DNA from: Nitrosomonas halophila | GTDB taxonomy: Bacteria > Pseudomonadota > Gammaproteobacteria > Burkholderiales > Nitrosomonadaceae | Length of the DNA: 64,000 bases | Direction of reading: 5' to 3' | Assembly (NCBI RefSeq): GCF_900107165.1 | Contig: NZ_FNOY01000007.1 | Coordinates: forward strand, 1-64,000 | Shown: piece after piece, positions 1-10,044 of the stretch | How the letters are laid out: each line of letters starts with the position of its first letter | Position numbering within the stretch: the stretch's first letter is position 1 | The notes under the pieces: generated by a model | The model's input: the letters and a program-made list of their open reading frames with translations, nothing else | What the model was told of the DNA's origin: nothing | The model's database searches: none | Translations under genes and position numbers: made by a program

Positions 1-43
1 CCGAGGTCGACGATGCGCTGCTCGTTCCCATCGTAGTTGCCAT
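1..43 (-). CDS. amoC: Ammonia monooxygenase subunit C, N-terminal fragment
   Basis: Only the first 14 codons lie in the window; the gene continues past the left edge. The minus strand reads MATTMGTSSASSTS. From family knowledge this closely resembles the conserved start of AmoC in Nitrosomonas (MATT.GTSSASS). A perfect AGGAGG at 51-56 sits 7 nt upstream of the ATG, as expected of a very highly expressed gene. AmoC is a membrane subunit of ammonia monooxygenase, which oxidises ammonia to hydroxylamine and is normally encoded as amoCAB. Nitrosomonas genomes often carry several amoCAB copies and a lone amoC, and the fragment cannot show which kind this is. The call rests on a short but distinctive peptide plus the strong ribosome site. 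Confidence 0.85.
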   Translation of the reverse strand, partial: MATTMGTSSASSTS

Positions 44-80
44 CTCTATTCCTCCTGTTCACTACATTTTTGTTAGAAAC

Positions 81-108
81 AGTAATGAAATACTCTGCTT
101 TCATTACT
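81..108 (-). repeat. Perfect 10-bp inverted repeat in the amoC 5' leader
   Basis: AGTAATGAAA (81-90) and TTTCATTACT (99-108) are exact reverse complements around an 8-nt loop. The repeat starts 38 nt upstream of the amoC start codon, so it would form a stem-loop in the untranslated leader of any amoC mRNA started upstream. It could be an operator, an mRNA-stabilising hairpin or a translational control element; the sequence does not decide between them. Confidence 0.7.
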
Positions 109-218
109 CACTTTAGCAAATAACCACATTTTTTTTATGGTCTTTGCTTGATCTATGACTAAATACTTCATGTTTTGTTCCAGCAAAGTTTCATCCACCT
201 CCACTAGATACATATGAA

Positions 219-247
219 AGGCTAGTCACCTTACGACTTTTAGTCAA
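219..247 (-). promoter_or_regulatory. Candidate sigma-70 promoter P1 for amoC
   Basis: On the minus strand TTGACT (247-242, 5 of 6 consensus bases) is followed after 17 nt by TAGCCT (224-219, a weak -10 element). A start near position 212 would give a leader of roughly 170 nt. The strong -35 box with ideal spacing and the position ahead of amoC support the call. The poor -10 match limits it. Confidence 0.5.
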
Positions 248-376
248 GCTTTTTTTCCACACCTTTATTAGGGAATTATAAAAATAAATAAAATCATAGG
301 GTTTTATATTTACTCAATTACGGTATTTTGGCGTCGTAGATGGGCAAAATGTCCTCATAACATTACTGTTATAGTG

Positions 377-404
377 GTTATATGGTCGGCTTTTTTGGAG
401 TAAA
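377..404 (-). promoter_or_regulatory. Candidate upstream sigma-70 promoter P2 for amoC
   Basis: On the minus strand TTTACT (404-399) and TATAAC (382-377, 5 of 6 bases) are separated by 16 nt. A 6-bp inverted repeat (ATAACA, TTAC loop, TGTTAT, 357-372) lies where transcription would begin, which is a plausible place for an operator. This is motif reading only. Confidence 0.35.
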
Positions 405-581
405 AATTTGCACCATACAACCATACCACTCACCTCTTCTTAAAGCCCGATTGATTAACGAATCAGTCTTGACATCCAGACTGATATTTGAGCCAGGATT
501 GTCGACTCAAATCCGTGCCTGCAGACCAGCCGATTAGTCCGCCCTGGCTTCAAAGTATATGCATTGGCGACGCGCTAGAAG

Positions 582-1622
582 TTAATCTTGGGGTGCAAGC
601 GAGGCTTCGATGAAAACACCAAATGCCAAAGATAACTTGCTGATTTCTTTGCAGAGCGCATGATTTACAATCAAATCGCCATGGTCAAGCAGATTCGACA
701 AGGTAAGATGACCATGCTTACCCTGATGCTGCAATACGTCATGCAATTGAATGGATTCACTACTGGGAATCACCCTGTCGCGCTGCCCATGGATTAAATT
801 GACTGAAAATGTGACTTGCTCCAGCTTGTCTGCAAGATTGAATTTTTCTGCCCAGGATTCGCTTTGATCAACATCTGCAAACGCCCCGTAAACAATTCCC
901 CGCCTGAAATCCACATCGTTCAGCATTTTCCAGAAAACACCTATATTATCGGGTGATGTGGCCTGTAACACTTGAGGAAGTCGCGGAACCTTTCTTCGGA
1001 AACCATTATCGGCTATCGCTACATCAAGCAAATTTACTAGCTCGTTATTATGCCGATCACTTCGTTGCAGAAAATTGCGCAGCAAAATATACCTTGCATA
1101 TTCATCGATAGCTTCTTCTTCAACAACAAATCGCAGCACATTCCGGAAATCGGCGAAAGCACCCAGCAGGCAAATTGTATTGACACATGATGCAGTTTGG
1201 TAACGGGCTGCCGCCAGCATCGCGATTCCGCCAGAATACGATGCGGCAAAAATACTGATGGCGCGCTTACTCGAATTAATGCTGTCATCAGCGCGTATTG
1301 CCTCGATCAGAGCGGCAAACTTATCGATGGAAACCGGATGTATGCGCAACTGATCAATATCCGCCACATAGGGAGTTACGACTCGCATCCCTTGGCGCGC
1401 AAAAGCGCGTGAAAGTCTGGCCAGGCGCTTATCTCGATACCCATGAACAGAAAAGCCCGAAAAAGTGATCAGCGTCGCTGCAACCTTTCCGGGCGGCTCA
1501 TAAACAAGAATTGGATAATTTTCATTCGCGGCGCGAATGATTTGCTGCGAAACTCGAACCCGACCAAAGTCAGGGATATAATTATTCAACAAAAAACGAT
1601 AGCCCAACCGATAACAGGACAT
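582..1622 (-). CDS. Alpha/beta hydrolase family protein, substrate unknown
   Basis: The 346-residue protein has the layout of an alpha/beta hydrolase. A nucleophile-elbow motif SYSGG (Ser130, near residues 128-132) follows a beta strand, where the usual first glycine of GxSxG is serine. The sequence GQRDRVIP supplies the probable acid, and LLDHGDL near the C-terminus supplies the probable catalytic histidine. No signal peptide or membrane segment is evident, so it is probably cytoplasmic. It lies 25 nt downstream of gatB on the same strand and may be co-transcribed with gatCAB, but nothing ties it to tRNA charging. Its substrate cannot be read from the sequence; an esterase, thioesterase or peptidase role are all possible. 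Confidence 0.7.
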   Translation of the reverse strand: MSCYRLGYRFLLNNYIPDFGRVRVSQQIIRAANENYPILVYEPPGKVAATLITFSGFSVHGYRDKRLARLSRAFARQGMRVVTPYVADIDQLRIHPVSIDKFAALIEAIRADDSINSSKRAISIFAASYSGGIAMLAAARYQTASCVNTICLLGAFADFRNVLRFVVEEEAIDEYARYILLRNFLQRSDRHNNELVNLLDVAIADNGFRRKVPRLPQVLQATSPDNIGVFWKMLNDVDFRRGIVYGAFADVDQSESWAEKFNLADKLEQVTFSVNLIHGQRDRVIPSSESIQLHDVLQHQGKHGHLTLSNLLDHGDLIVNHALCKEISKLSLAFGVFIEASLAPQD

Positions 1623-1647
1623 TTTCGCACTGATGGCAAATTGAAAA

Positions 1648-3084
1648 TTACTCGCTCAGCTTCCGCTTGAGTATCGAATTGACTTGGGCTGGATTCGCTT
1701 TTCCTTTCGACACTTTCATTACTTGACCAACCAGTGAGTTGAAGGCCTTTTCTTTCCCGGACTGGTAATCGGCGACTTGCTGGGGATGAGCGATCAGCAC
1801 GTCGTCCACCAATTTTTCAATCTCACTATCATCCGAAATTTGTTTGAGGCCTTTTGCCGCAATGATGGCATCAGCGTCATTTCCCTCACCAGACCATATG
1901 CTATCAAACACCTCTCTAGCCATTTTCCCCGAAACGGTTCCATCGCTAATCCGTCGCAACAGGCCCGCCAATTGCTCAGGATTAACCGGGCATTGCGCGA
2001 TCTCAAGCCCTTCCTTATTCAATCGACCACTCACTTCACCCATGATCCAGTTAGCACTAAGCTTGCCTTGCCCGGGTAGCATCTCTACCGTTTGGTCGAA
2101 ATAGTCCGAGAGTTCGCGTGTGACGGTCAGCACGCTGGCATCATATGCCGACAGACCATGCTGTTTGACGTATCGGGAACGCTTGTCTTCCGGCAACTCG
2201 GGCAGACTCTTTTTGGCATGTTCAATCCACTCTCCAGAAATGACTACCGGCAACAAATCAGGATCCGGGAAATAGCGATAGTCCTGCGCATCCTCTTTAC
2301 TGCGCATGCTGCGTGTTTCATCCCGGTCCGCATCATATAGCCTGGTTTGCTGGATAATGCGGCCTCCTTCTTCCAGAATATCAATTTGCCTCGCCACTTC
2401 ATGATCAATGGCTCTTTCAAGAAAGCGGAAGGAATTCAGGTTCTTGATTTCGCACCGCGTTCCCAGTTTTTCCGTCCCCAGTGGCCTTACCGAGACATTC
2501 GCATCACATCGGAATGACCCTTCCTGCATATTACCATCGCATATCCCAATCCAGCGCACCAGAGAATGCAGTGTCTTGGCATAGGCAACCGCCTCGGCAC
2601 TGCTGCGCATATCGGGCTCAGAGACAATCTCCAGCAATGCTGTACCCGCGCGATTCAAATCGATGCCAGTCATGCCATGAAAGTCTTCGTGCATCGATTT
2701 TCCTGCGTCTTCTTCCAAGTGCGCGCGAGTCAGGCGTATGGTTTTCTCTCTGTCACCAACCTGGATACTGACATGCCCTCCCTCCACGATTGGGCGCTCG
2801 AATTGGCTAATTTGGTAACCTTTTGGCAAGTCGGGATAGAAATAGTTTTTACGCGCAAAAATCGAAGGCGAATTGATTTTTGCATCAATAGCCAGCCCGA
2901 ATTTGATTGCACGTTCTACCGCTCCCTGATTTAAAACTGGCAGCACGCCTGGTAAGGCTATATCCACGGCGCATGCTTGTGAATTCGGTCGGGCGCCATA
3001 GGCAATCGATGCGCCGGAAAATATTTTAGACCGCGTTGAAAGTTGTGCATGTATTTCAAGACCAATTACAATTTCCCATTGCAT
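1648..3084 (-). CDS. gatB: Asp-tRNA(Asn)/Glu-tRNA(Gln) amidotransferase subunit B
   Basis: GatB is the tRNA-binding and kinase subunit of GatCAB. The complex amidates Glu-tRNA(Gln), and in many bacteria Asp-tRNA(Asn), using ammonia supplied by GatA. The 478-residue length is typical. The N-terminus has [13 protein letters not shown] and the middle has [12 protein letters not shown], both hallmark GatB blocks. The C-terminal third is the YqeY-like helical domain that contacts tRNA. The ATG start at 3084 matches the family start. The gene is last of gatC-gatA-gatB, separated from gatA by a 213-nt spacer with repeat debris. The window also holds glnS, so the complex is more likely needed for Asn-tRNA here; that is inference. 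Confidence 0.97.
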   Translation of the reverse strand: MQWEIVIGLEIHAQLSTRSKIFSGASIAYGARPNSQACAVDIALPGVLPVLNQGAVERAIKFGLAIDAKINSPSIFARKNYFYPDLPKGYQISQFERPIVEGGHVSIQVGDREKTIRLTRAHLEEDAGKSMHEDFHGMTGIDLNRAGTALLEIVSEPDMRSSAEAVAYAKTLHSLVRWIGICDGNMQEGSFRCDANVSVRPLGTEKLGTRCEIKNLNSFRFLERAIDHEVARQIDILEEGGRIIQQTRLYDADRDETRSMRSKEDAQDYRYFPDPDLLPVVISGEWIEHAKKSLPELPEDKRSRYVKQHGLSAYDASVLTVTRELSDYFDQTVEMLPGQGKLSANWIMGEVSGRLNKEGLEIAQCPVNPEQLAGLLRRISDGTVSGKMAREVFDSIWSGEGNDADAIIAAKGLKQISDDSEIEKLVDDVLIAHPQQVADYQSGKEKAFNSLVGQVMKVSKGKANPAQVNSILKRKLSE

Positions 3085-3196
3085 GATCAGGCAATCCTTA
3101 TCTTCTCTAAATTTTAATCAAGATTCACTGGTTAGGCGGACAAAGCGTGTGATTTCGCGGATGTCAAACAGCATACATCCTATGAATGACTCTTTT

Positions 3197-3311
3197 ATGT
3201 CAAGGCATTGCAGCAGGGCCTAACGTCGTCCTGGTAAAGACGCCCAGCGTATGCTCAAGTTATTTATTAACGAGCCCTGAGGCCCAACCTTATAGACTCA
3301 TGCCTTGACAT
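3197..3311. repeat. 12-bp inverted repeat across the gatA/gatB spacer
   Basis: ATGTCAAGGCAT (3197-3208) and ATGCCTTGACAT (3300-3311) are perfect reverse complements. The right arm overlaps the last codons of gatA, and the left arm lies in the spacer before gatB. The arms flank the isolated element end at 3243-3277. They could base-pair in the gatCAB mRNA between the two cistrons, or they may be a by-product of an insertion. Confidence 0.65.
3243..3277 (-). mobile_element. Isolated end of the 230-bp TA-flanked element
   Basis: These 35 bases match the reverse complement of one terminus of the full element (39394-39428) with a single mismatch. The rest of the element is absent here, and the base pair after the terminus is TG instead of TA. 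This looks like the remnant of a decayed copy that once sat between gatA and gatB. Confidence 0.7.
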
Positions 3312-4761
3312 CCGATGGCATCCGATGATGCCAATCCGTCACCTGCTGATAACGATGGGCAGCATTCAACATTTGCGCCTCCTTGAAATAATTGCCAATG
3401 ATATGCAATCCTACCGGGCGATCCTTTTTGCCGAATCCGACTGGTATCGACATGCCTGGCAATCCTGCAAGACTGGCAGCGCTGGTATAGACATCCGACA
3501 AATACATCTGAATCGGGTCATCACATTTCTCGCCTATATCAAAAGCGACCGTCGGAGAAGTTGGCCCCATGATCAAATCGCATTGCTGAAAGGCATCAGT
3601 GAAATCCTTGGCAATCAGGCGCCGTAATTTCTGGGCCTGAAGGTAATAGGCATCATAGTAACCATGGGACAATACATAGGTACCAATCAAAATACGCCGC
3701 TTCACTTCCTCGCCAAATCCTTCCGCTCGCGTTCTTTTATACATGTTTTCCAGATCAGTGTATTGCGCGGCACGATAACCATAGCGCACACCATCAAAGC
3801 GGGACAGATTGCTGGAAGCCTCAGCCGGCGCCAGTACATAATAGACCGGGATTGCAAGCTTGCTATTCGGCAAGGATATGTCCACAAAGGTTGCACCCAA
3901 TTTGCGGAATTCGTCCAGAGCAGCTTCTATCGCGCTGGCAACATCGGTGCTCATACCTTCTGCAAAAAATTCCTTCGGCAACCCAATACGCAATTGCTCA
4001 ATCGGCTTTTCCAAGTCGCGCGCATAGTCCTCGATATCACGTTGCAAGCTCGTCGAATCGCGTTCATCGAACCCTACCATCAGATTCAAAAGCAACGCGA
4101 GATCTTCCGCGGATTTTGCCATCGGCCCGCCCTGGTCAAGACTGGAAGCAAACGCGATCATCCCATAGCGCGAAACCAAGCCATAAGTTGGCTTGATACC
4201 ACTGATTCCGCACAATGCGGCAGGCTGGCGAATCGATCCACCCGTATCGGTCCCGGTGGCAGCCGGTGCCATGCGCGCGGCGACCGCACAGGCGGAACCA
4301 CCAGAACTGCCACCGGGAACCGCCGATAGGTCCCAGGGATTTCTGACGGGCCCATAATAGGAAGTTTCGTTGCTGGAACCCATGGCGAATTCATCCATAT
4401 TGGTTTTACCGAGATTCACCAGCCCAGCCTGATTAAATCGTTCGATCACGGTCGCATCGTAAGGCGACACAAAATTCGAAAGCATTTTCGACCCACAGGT
4501 AGTCAACCAACCCTGCGCACAAAAAATATCTTTCTGCGCCAGTGGTATTCCTGTTAACGGCATTGACCGCCCTGACGCAATCATCTCGTCAGCGTCTCGG
4601 GCCTGGGCCAGGCTTTTTTCCTCATCAAGAGTGATAAAGGCATTCAACCCGGAATTGAGCGTCTGGATACGGGCCAGAAATTCACTGGTAAGTTCGACGC
4701 TGGAAATTTTTTTTTCAGACAACAACAAGGAAAGTTGCTTAAGGCTGGCGTTTATTAGCAT
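3298..4761 (-). CDS. gatA: Asp-tRNA(Asn)/Glu-tRNA(Gln) amidotransferase subunit A
   Basis: GatA is the glutaminase subunit of GatCAB. It frees ammonia from glutamine and channels it to GatB. The protein has the amidase-signature serine region (GGSSGGSA) followed by [16 protein letters not shown]. These supply the Ser-cisSer-Lys catalytic machinery together with the upstream lysine in PLAQKD. The length of 487 residues is normal. I take the ATG at 4761 ([11 protein letters not shown]) as the start; an in-frame TTG two codons earlier (4767) is possible but less likely. The gene lies 57 nt downstream of gatC. Its last codons take part in a 12-bp inverted repeat. Confidence 0.96.
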   Translation of the reverse strand: MLINASLKQLSLLLSEKKISSVELTSEFLARIQTLNSGLNAFITLDEEKSLAQARDADEMIASGRSMPLTGIPLAQKDIFCAQGWLTTCGSKMLSNFVSPYDATVIERFNQAGLVNLGKTNMDEFAMGSSNETSYYGPVRNPWDLSAVPGGSSGGSACAVAARMAPAATGTDTGGSIRQPAALCGISGIKPTYGLVSRYGMIAFASSLDQGGPMAKSAEDLALLLNLMVGFDERDSTSLQRDIEDYARDLEKPIEQLRIGLPKEFFAEGMSTDVASAIEAALDEFRKLGATFVDISLPNSKLAIPVYYVLAPAEASSNLSRFDGVRYGYRAAQYTDLENMYKRTRAEGFGEEVKRRILIGTYVLSHGYYDAYYLQAQKLRRLIAKDFTDAFQQCDLIMGPTSPTVAFDIGEKCDDPIQMYLSDVYTSAASLAGLPGMSIPVGFGKKDRPVGLHIIGNYFKEAQMLNAAHRYQQVTDWHHRMPSDVKA

Positions 4762-4818
4762 GTCCAATCAACAAGATTCTTGAAAAGAAGGTGATCGCGT
4801 AAATGCGCACAAGAGATT

Positions 4819-5106
4819 TCATTCAATCACTTTGGGAACCAAGTAAAATCCCGCTTCGACTTGAGGCGCAATGGATTGAAACAATACATGCTGATCAGAC
4901 TCGGTGACGACATCCTCGCGCAGTCGTTGCACCATGTCCTGGGAATGACTCATGGGCTCGACGCTTTCGGTGTCAACGGCCTGCATTTGTTCGATTAAAT
5001 TGAATATCCCCGATAAATGGGCCAGCGTTTGCTGCGCATCGCCCTCGCTAATTTCTATACGGGCCAGATTCGCAATACGTTTAACATCGTCAAGTGATAG
5101 GGTCAT
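4819..5106 (-). CDS. gatC: Asp-tRNA(Asn)/Glu-tRNA(Gln) amidotransferase subunit C
   Basis: GatC is the small subunit that wraps around GatA and stabilises the GatA-GatB interface. The 95-residue protein shows the usual start [20 protein letters not shown] and the later block [20 protein letters not shown], which binds the partner subunits. It is the first gene of gatC-gatA-gatB and is divergent from mreB, with 154 nt between the two start codons. That is a common arrangement in betaproteobacteria. Confidence 0.96.
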   Translation of the reverse strand: MTLSLDDVKRIANLARIEISEGDAQQTLAHLSGIFNLIEQMQAVDTESVEPMSHSQDMVQRLREDVVTESDQHVLFQSIAPQVEAGFYLVPKVIE

Positions 5107-5157
5107 TTTCCTGAAGCTTTATATTGAGACACATAATAGAGTATCATGACGCGTTTG

Positions 5158-6322
<1,165 letters not shown>

Positions 6323-6624
6323 TTGCTCTCTGACAAGGCAATCCTCGAAACATTGATGCTGATCGATAGCGACGGATTACGCATATGATCTGGTCATGAC
6401 TGAATTATGGTTGCAATCAACCCTCTTGCCTCGCCCAGTACTGACAAACCACTCATTGATGTGCGCAACCAGTCTAGGCATTGCCCGGAAAACGGCTTAT
6501 CATACAAAAATATATGCCGGGCAGCGCCGGCCTTGTGTGATCAGTCTGTTGGCCTATCATAGTATTTTTCCCGGATCTGCTGACTCCCTAACACCTTCCT
6601 GAAATGTTGAAAAGTTAAGGCTGC
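6323..6624 (+). other. mreB-mreC spacer with no clear feature
   Basis: This 302-nt gap is long for an mre operon. Its short open frames resemble no known protein and lack convincing ribosome sites. I see no strong hairpin with a T-run. It may hold a second promoter for mreC onward, but no box pair is good enough to call. Confidence 0.4.
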
Positions 6625-7533
6625 ATGCAAACTCCTCCACGATTCTTCAGGTTAGGCCCCAGTCCACTGGCTAAGTTGTTTTTTTTTGTATTGCTATCCA
6701 TTTTTATCATGATAGCGGATCACCGGTCTGAACTGCTTTCAGAAGTACGACGCGTTATCGGCACCATCATCTATCCCTTGCAACAACTCGCGCATACCCC
6801 TTTTCAGTTGCGCAATCGACTGGAACGCTATGTATCCGATTTCAGACTCATCAAAGAAATCGATTTTCTCAGACGCGAATATCTCACCAGTCAGTACAAG
6901 TTTTTCCAGTTAAAAGCATTGACCGCCGAAAACAAACAATTGCGCGCTCTGCTTGGAGCTGCGCAACAAACAGAAATTGAAGTCGTGCTGGCAGAAATAT
7001 TGCATACACCACGCGACCCATTCAATCGCAAAATAACCTTGAACAAGGGCAATACCAGCGGCGTCAAGGAAGGTCAAGTCGTCATCGATGATCTGGGCGT
7101 TATCGGACAAGTCACACAAGTATATCCGTGGACGTCGGAAGTCACTCTTATCACTGACAAGGATCATTCTGTCCCAGTACAGATCGCCCGCAATGCATTA
7201 CGAACAGTGATTTCCGGTGCAGGCAGAAATAACCAATTAGAGTTACGGTTCCTGTCAATCAATGCCGATGTCCGCAATGGCGACTTGCTCATCACCTCGG
7301 GTATAGGCGGTGTTTATCCAGCAGGCCTGCCAGTAGGCCGCATCACCCATATCGAATATGACCGTTCGCGGGAATTTGCGCGAATTATTTGTGCGCCGGT
7401 GGCTGGTGTAGACCGCCACAGACAGGTACTGATTCTTATCGCCTCTCCGCTCACAACTTTTGAAGAAAAAACCAAACATCCCGACGCCCATGCCACTCAG
7501 CCCAACCAACAAACCCAAAGTCACGTGCCATGA
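6625..7533 (+). CDS. mreC: Rod-shape-determining protein MreC
   Basis: MreC is a periplasmic scaffold anchored in the inner membrane that links MreB filaments to PBP2 and RodA. The 302-residue protein has one N-terminal membrane segment (about residues 14-32). A coiled coil follows (about 70-110, including FLRREYLTSQYKFFQLKAL), then the two beta-barrel lobes typical of MreC. The start at 6625 has a TAAGG-type ribosome site. Its 3' end overlaps mreD by 44 nt, which suggests translational coupling. The short C-terminal tail rich in polar residues is not conserved in the family. Confidence 0.95.
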   Translation: MQTPPRFFRLGPSPLAKLFFFVLLSIFIMIADHRSELLSEVRRVIGTIIYPLQQLAHTPFQLRNRLERYVSDFRLIKEIDFLRREYLTSQYKFFQLKALTAENKQLRALLGAAQQTEIEVVLAEILHTPRDPFNRKITLNKGNTSGVKEGQVVIDDLGVIGQVTQVYPWTSEVTLITDKDHSVPVQIARNALRTVISGAGRNNQLELRFLSINADVRNGDLLITSGIGGVYPAGLPVGRITHIEYDRSREFARIICAPVAGVDRHRQVLILIASPLTTFEEKTKHPDAHATQPNQQTQSHVP

Positions 7534-8041
7534 CTACCTTGGTCAGGAACTGCCGCTTCCAGCCAAAAGTTCACTGGTTTATTTAAGTCTCATTGCAGCT
7601 ATTCTGCTTAATTTGCTGCCATTTGAGAACATGGCCGCCATACTCCGTCCGGATTTTGTTGCGCTGGCCCTGCTTTACTGGAGTATCCATCAGCCGCAGC
7701 AAACCGGCATGAGCATCGCCTTCGTCATGGGTCTGATCATGGATGTCATCGATGCAAGCATCATGGGGCAGCATGCGCTGGCTTATTGCCTGCTTACATT
7801 CTTTGCTCTAATCCTGCATCGGCGTTTACGCATGTTCAATGCCTTCCGGCAGATCCCGGCCGTTTTATGGATGTTATTCCTGGCTCAAATCGTGGTATTT
7901 TTGACCGGAACTCTGGCAGGCACATATTTCCCTGAATGGTATGTTTTGCTTTCGAGCGTCACGGGGGCACTTTTCTGGCCCTTAATTTCAATTATCCTGG
8001 GCAAATTCCTTAAACAACGCACCGATCCAGATGAAATATGA
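7490..8041 (+). CDS. mreD: Rod-shape-determining protein MreD
   Basis: MreD is a small integral membrane partner of MreC. The 183-residue protein has about five hydrophobic segments (for example SLVYLSLIAAILLNLLPF and FFALILHRR) and the conserved block RPDFVALALLYW. I chose the ATG at 7490, inside the end of mreC. The frame is open from a TTG at 7460, but that would add only a charged tail. The stop overlaps the mrdA start as ATGA, so the two are probably translationally coupled. Confidence 0.92.
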   Translation: MPLSPTNKPKVTCHDYLGQELPLPAKSSLVYLSLIAAILLNLLPFENMAAILRPDFVALALLYWSIHQPQQTGMSIAFVMGLIMDVIDASIMGQHALAYCLLTFFALILHRRLRMFNAFRQIPAVLWMLFLAQIVVFLTGTLAGTYFPEWYVLLSSVTGALFWPLISIILGKFLKQRTDPDEI

Positions 8042-9915
8042 AGGAAACCGTCGAACTTCGCGATCATTTGCACGAACTCCGGCAATTCCGCATCAGATTG
8101 ACAATCAGTGCAATTGGAATTCTGCTCCTATTCTGCCTATTATTCGGCCGCTTTGTTTATCTCCAGGTTTTACGCAGCGAACATTACAATACGCTCGCGG
8201 AAGCAAATCGCATTGCTATTATGCCGCTGGTTCCCAATCGTGGCCTGATATTCGACCGGAATGGCGAAATTTTGGCACAGAATTTCACGGCCTATACCCT
8301 GGAAATCATTCCTGATCAAGTCGCCGACCTTGAAGCAGTCATCGATGAATTGGCAACCTTAATCGAAATCACGCCCGAAGACCGCAGACGTTTCAACAAG
8401 CTCAAGCGGGAAAGCACGCGTTTCAAAAGCTTACCGATACGCTCCCGTTTAACGGATATCGAAGTCGCACGATTTGCCGAGAACCGCTACCGTTTTCCGG
8501 GGATGGATATCAGGGCACGTCTGCTTAGACATTATCCAAAAGGGGAATGGGTCTCACATGTCATCGGCTATATCGGCCGTATTAACGATAAGGATTTGGA
8601 ACAACTCGAAGCCAATCAACAGTTAGAGAATTATCGTGGCTCTCTTCATATTGGCCGTACCGGCATTGAAAAAAGCTATGAAAGTGCGCTGCATGGATTG
8701 ACTGGATTCGAGCAAGTCGAAACGGATGCTGTCGGCCGTCCTGTTCGCACTTTGCTGCGCGCACCACCCGTTGCTGGCAGCGATCTTACGCTTACTCTCG
8801 ATATAGGTTTACAACAAGCGGCCATAGAAGCATTTGGTGAATTCCGTGGTGCGCTGGTAGCCATGGACCCTTCCAATGGCGAGATATTGGCCTTTGTCAG
8901 CAAACCGGGCTTTGATCCCAATTTATTTGTTGATGGCATTGATCACTATAACTGGCGCCTGCTGAATGAATCCAAAGACAGGCCACTGAATAATCGCGCC
9001 CTGCGTGGTGTCTACCCGCCAGGCTCCACCTTCAAGCCTTTCATGGCACTGGCCGGATTGGAATTGGGCAAACGCACACCTCATTACGCCATCAACGATC
9101 CAGGATTTTTCAGTCTGCCCGGCAGCTCTCACCGTTTTCGAGACTGGAAGCCGGGAGGGCACGGCCGGGTTGATTTGCATAAATCCCTGGTTGTATCCTG
9201 TGATACCTACTACTACATGCTCTCGCATGATCTGGGTATCAGCAACATTCACACCTTCATCGCACAATTTGGCTTTGGCAACAAAACCGGGGTCGATATT
9301 CCCGGCGAGATGAGCGGACTGCTGCCCTCCCCTGAATGGAAAAAAGAACGCTTTAACCAACCCTGGTTTCCAGGCGATACGATTTCAGTCGGGATTGGTC
9401 AAGGGTTTAACCTGGCTACGCCACTGCAACTCACTTTCGCAACCATGTTACTGGCAAATAATGGCAAGGCCTTCCGGCCGCATTTCATCAAACAACAGGC
9501 AAATCACCAGCAGGATTTGATCAAAGATAACTTTGCCGAGGAAATGTACAGACTGAATCTGAAGCAAGAACATCTCGACCATATCAAGCAGGCTTTGGTC
9601 GATGTCACACGTCCTGGCGGTACTGCCGCACATGCCGGCGCCGATGCAGCTTATACCTTTGCCGGAAAAACCGGCACGTCCCAAGTCATCAATATCAAAC
9701 AGGGAGAACGCTATATCGCTAGCAAAATCGACGAGCGGCATCGCGACCACGCGCTTTTTACGGCCTACGCGCCTGCAGAACACGCTCAAATCGTCCTGAC
9801 AGTACTCGTTGAGAATGGAGGATCGGGGGGGGCGACAGCAGCGCCGATTGCACGCAAAGTTCTCGACTATTTTTTTCTTGGGATAATGCCCGAGCCCATC
9901 GAAAAACCAGGATAA
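8038..9915 (+). CDS. mrdA: Penicillin-binding protein 2, elongation-specific transpeptidase
   Basis: PBP2 cross-links new peptidoglycan during cell elongation and works with the glycosyltransferase RodA. The 625-residue protein has an N-terminal membrane anchor (about residues 20-42) and a pedestal domain with the dimer block. Its transpeptidase domain carries the SxxK motif in PGSTFKPF (nucleophile Ser), the second motif as SCDTYYY (the SxD form usual for PBP2) and KTGTSQV. Length matches the family. It overlaps mreD by 4 nt and is followed after 129 nt by rodA. Confidence 0.97.
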   Translation: MKETVELRDHLHELRQFRIRLTISAIGILLLFCLLFGRFVYLQVLRSEHYNTLAEANRIAIMPLVPNRGLIFDRNGEILAQNFTAYTLEIIPDQVADLEAVIDELATLIEITPEDRRRFNKLKRESTRFKSLPIRSRLTDIEVARFAENRYRFPGMDIRARLLRHYPKGEWVSHVIGYIGRINDKDLEQLEANQQLENYRGSLHIGRTGIEKSYESALHGLTGFEQVETDAVGRPVRTLLRAPPVAGSDLTLTLDIGLQQAAIEAFGEFRGALVAMDPSNGEILAFVSKPGFDPNLFVDGIDHYNWRLLNESKDRPLNNRALRGVYPPGSTFKPFMALAGLELGKRTPHYAINDPGFFSLPGSSHRFRDWKPGGHGRVDLHKSLVVSCDTYYYMLSHDLGISNIHTFIAQFGFGNKTGVDIPGEMSGLLPSPEWKKERFNQPWFPGDTISVGIGQGFNLATPLQLTFATMLLANNGKAFRPHFIKQQANHQQDLIKDNFAEEMYRLNLKQEHLDHIKQALVDVTRPGGTAAHAGADAAYTFAGKTGTSQVINIKQGERYIASKIDERHRDHALFTAYAPAEHAQIVLTVLVENGGSGGATAAPIARKVLDYFFLGIMPEPIEKPG

Positions 9916-10044
9916 TCCAACTGCTTGCTGAATCCGTTGGCGCTTTTGTTTTGATGGCTTGACCAGAGCACCCGACAGAAAATCGCCTCATGGCGCTCAA
10001 CCGAGAAATCCAAGTTTATTGACGTCAGAATCCATTTTTCATGA

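Larger units (their letters stand above)
44..581 (-). promoter_or_regulatory. amoC leader and upstream control region
   Basis: This 538-nt stretch holds no convincing gene. It is clearly more AT-rich than its neighbours and lies between the start of amoC and the end of the hydrolase gene, which is on the same strand. It contains the AGGAGG ribosome site (51-56), a perfect 10-bp inverted repeat (81-108), two candidate sigma-70 promoters reading toward amoC (219-247 and 377-404) and a 6-bp inverted repeat (357-372). Tandem sigma-70-like promoters ahead of amoC are established for Nitrosomonas; assigning them to these positions is inference. Confidence 0.6.

Noticed and set aside
3664-4329. Open frame of 221 codons on the plus strand
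   Set aside because: Antisense to gatA, no recognisable domain and no ribosome site.
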